A DNA stretch of 64,000 nucleotides, taken from assembly GCA_963513935.1 (NCBI GenBank), contig OY740766.1, positions 1,022,001-1,086,000 on the forward strand. Reading direction: 5' to 3'. Numbering within the stretch: position 1 is the stretch's first letter; the number at the start of each line of letters is the position of its first letter. The notes below the pieces were generated by a model. The model did no database searches and was not told the origin of the DNA. It saw only the letters and a list, made by a program, of their open reading frames with translations. Shown one piece after another: positions 62,353 to 64,000 of the stretch. This stretch comes from Aphrophora alni (taxonomy: Eukaryota; Arthropoda; Insecta; Hemiptera; Aphrophoridae). The position numbers and the translations under genes are program-made.

Positions 62353-62420
62353 GTTTTAATTTGCTGTATCAATGTTGAAGATGCCAGCGAGTACTTCTAA
62401 CCCACCTGATGACATTGCTG
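62353..62420 (+). CDS. Probable first coding exon of a + strand gene
   Basis: Acceptor gtttattacag|G at 62352, ATG at 62372, 16 codons (MLKMPASTSNPPDDIA plus one base), donor GCTG|GTATGT. A possible preceding non-coding exon ends near 62233 (gatg|gtaagac). The rest of the gene would lie beyond 64000. Product unknown. Divergent from Rassf. Confidence 0.4.
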
Positions 62421-64000
62421 GTATGTTACATTTTACATCCTAAGATTACAAAGTACTTTAATTCTCTGTACCAAATGTTCTATGTTTTTTTATTTAAAAA
62501 TCTTTTGTTGTTTTTTACTTTTTCCTTTTTTTTTACTTTCTTATATAAACATAGTGGTGCAAACTCATTTATGTGTTGAATAAAAAAATTGATGTAGAGT
62601 TTTCAAGGAAATATCCTTTTTTACGTTCCTAAGTAAAAAACCAAGTTTTTGGAATGATGTCTATCATTAGCGTATGTCATGTATAGAGCCCAACCTGGTC
62701 AATTAAGTTAGGTGAACATTTAAAATTAGTTACATTTTGGTCATATATCAAAATATTTTTTAAAAAATATCGTGATCATATTTGCTTAACTATTATACTT
62801 GAGGAAAAAAATTAACAAATGGTACATATTGGTTATCTTACTTGAAAAGTGCCAGTTTAGGTGTAACCCATAAAAATGTAGGAATGGAATGGAATGGATG
62901 TTGTCTTTGGAGAGTATCATCTCATTAGTCAGTCCAACGATTTTAATTAAATTTTGGTAATACATATGAAGGTGTCATCTAAACTAATGTTCCCAACTAC
63001 AGGTAAAAGACACTTTCGGTTTATTGGTTTGAAAGAACTAAAATGAACACTAATTCCCACCATTGGTGGTTGGTTATTTTAATAATCTCTTGCATTTTAT
63101 TAAATTTAATCTATATTGCATAGACTGATTGTGGGAGATATATGATTATTCTGACAGTGGATCAATGTTCATTTTTACTTTTCTTGATGGGTAACTCTGA
63201 ATTATAATTTTTGGGTAGATAATGATTAATTAAGTTTTTGGGGTTGTAAGGAAGTTAGTGCAATGTTTGTTTTTTAAAGCAATATGTGGCTTTTGACTTA
63301 ATTATCGTTCTCAAATGAAGAATTTGACTTATATTTTTAGCCCATTTTGCGGATTGTGAAAATGTAATAAAGGTCTATTTGATTTTGCTGCTAAAATTGT
63401 TATAAAACTTGAATGAAATTATTCACTAATAATATGTTTATTAACTCAAACTTGTTTCAATAACAATATCATCATCTTCAGTGATCCACATGAGCTAAAG
63501 TAATTAAACTATAACTATTATTGTAGCTCATGCATCACTGAAGATGGCGAAATTGTTTTTGAAACACGTTTGAGTTAATAAACTTATTATTTCTGAGAAA
63601 TTATGTTGAAGTTTAATTTTAAAACATTTCACAAGCCAAGCTCAAAATTTATTCATAGAATTGTTAGGTTTGAAAAGTAAAAACTATTTGGTAATGTTTT
63701 CTTCATGTGTGTGTATATATATATATATATTCTTTGAAAAAGGAAGAAGTTATTTTGAAAGCTGATTCCCATTAGTAACAGAAAAAAATTTGATTTCAAC
63801 AATATAATACAAATAATAAGAAGGTCGATATATGATATTAATTATGTATATAATATTTATAACATATAAACACTCTATCTTAAGCTGTTATTTCATAATC
63901 AATTTTCACTAAAACACTGGCTTATTGAATACTTTCATATTTTATTTTTAATTAAGCCTTAAATCTGAAAGACTTTGGGGGAGAGGGAACAAAGGTTATA
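62421..64000 (+). other. Putative intron / right window edge
   Basis: AT-rich, with an inverted repeat at 63430-63595 and a (TA)n tract at 63711-63731. No coding exon recognised. Confidence 0.45.
63430..63595. repeat. Inverted repeat with hammerhead-like arms
   Basis: Arms about 63430-63495 and 63525-63595 are inverted copies (tcactgaagatg, gaaac(a/c)cgtttgagttaata, aact(t/a)). Each reads CTGAAGA ... GAAACA(C/A)GTTTGAG, compatible with CTGANGA and GAAA, but helix II is poor. Probably eroded Penelope-type terminal repeats. Confidence 0.6.

Overview
The window is AT-rich, intron-rich animal DNA, most likely from an arthropod and probably an insect. A RASSF protein with an N-terminal LIM domain is an arthropod-type architecture. 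The astacin genes and the load of Penelope-like, hAT, pogo/Tigger and non-LTR remnants fit that too. No species is identifiable from the sequence alone.

Layout. (1) 1-13509: a tandem satellite array entering from the left edge, 23 monomers in two size classes (about 640 and about 507 bp) with higher-order organisation. (2) 13510-15418: low-complexity flank with a (TA)n/T tract and a short segment that recurs before the second astacin gene. (3) 15419-23691 and 26382-36644, both +: two tandem paralogous astacin (M12A) metalloprotease genes. Each has four exons with identical phases, and exons 2 and 3 are identical in length (209 and 182 bp). Their models give 362 and 414 residues. Their introns hold decayed Penelope-like elements, a hAT remnant, a hAT-type MITE, a Tigger remnant, a jockey-type LINE end and a 150-bp-armed palindrome. 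(4) 36645-39469: gene-poor AT-rich DNA. (5) 39470-57625, minus: a nine-exon Ras-association-family gene (Rassf), 510 residues, LIM-RA-SARAH, convergent with the astacins. Its introns hold a pogo-like MITE, a non-LTR fragment with an RNase H motif, hammerhead-like motifs and a 1.34-kb element with perfect 42-bp inverted termini. (6) 57626-64000: Rassf upstream DNA, a hAT transposase C-terminal remnant, and a probable first coding exon of another + strand gene at 62353-62420 that runs out of the window.

How the genes work. The astacins are predicted secreted zinc endopeptidases with long C-terminal tails. Rassf is predicted to be a cytoplasmic scaffold that binds Ras-type GTPases through RA and Hippo/MST-type kinases through SARAH. 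The two systems have no evident functional link.

The most notable non-coding theme is a family of hammerhead-ribozyme-like motifs (CTGANGA ... GAAA plus a very short, self-complementary helix III). They are scattered through introns and tied to Penelope-like remnants. The copy at 51840-51895 keeps an intact core. Exon structures were deduced by hand from splice signals, reading frame and family similarity; no alignment or transcript data were available.
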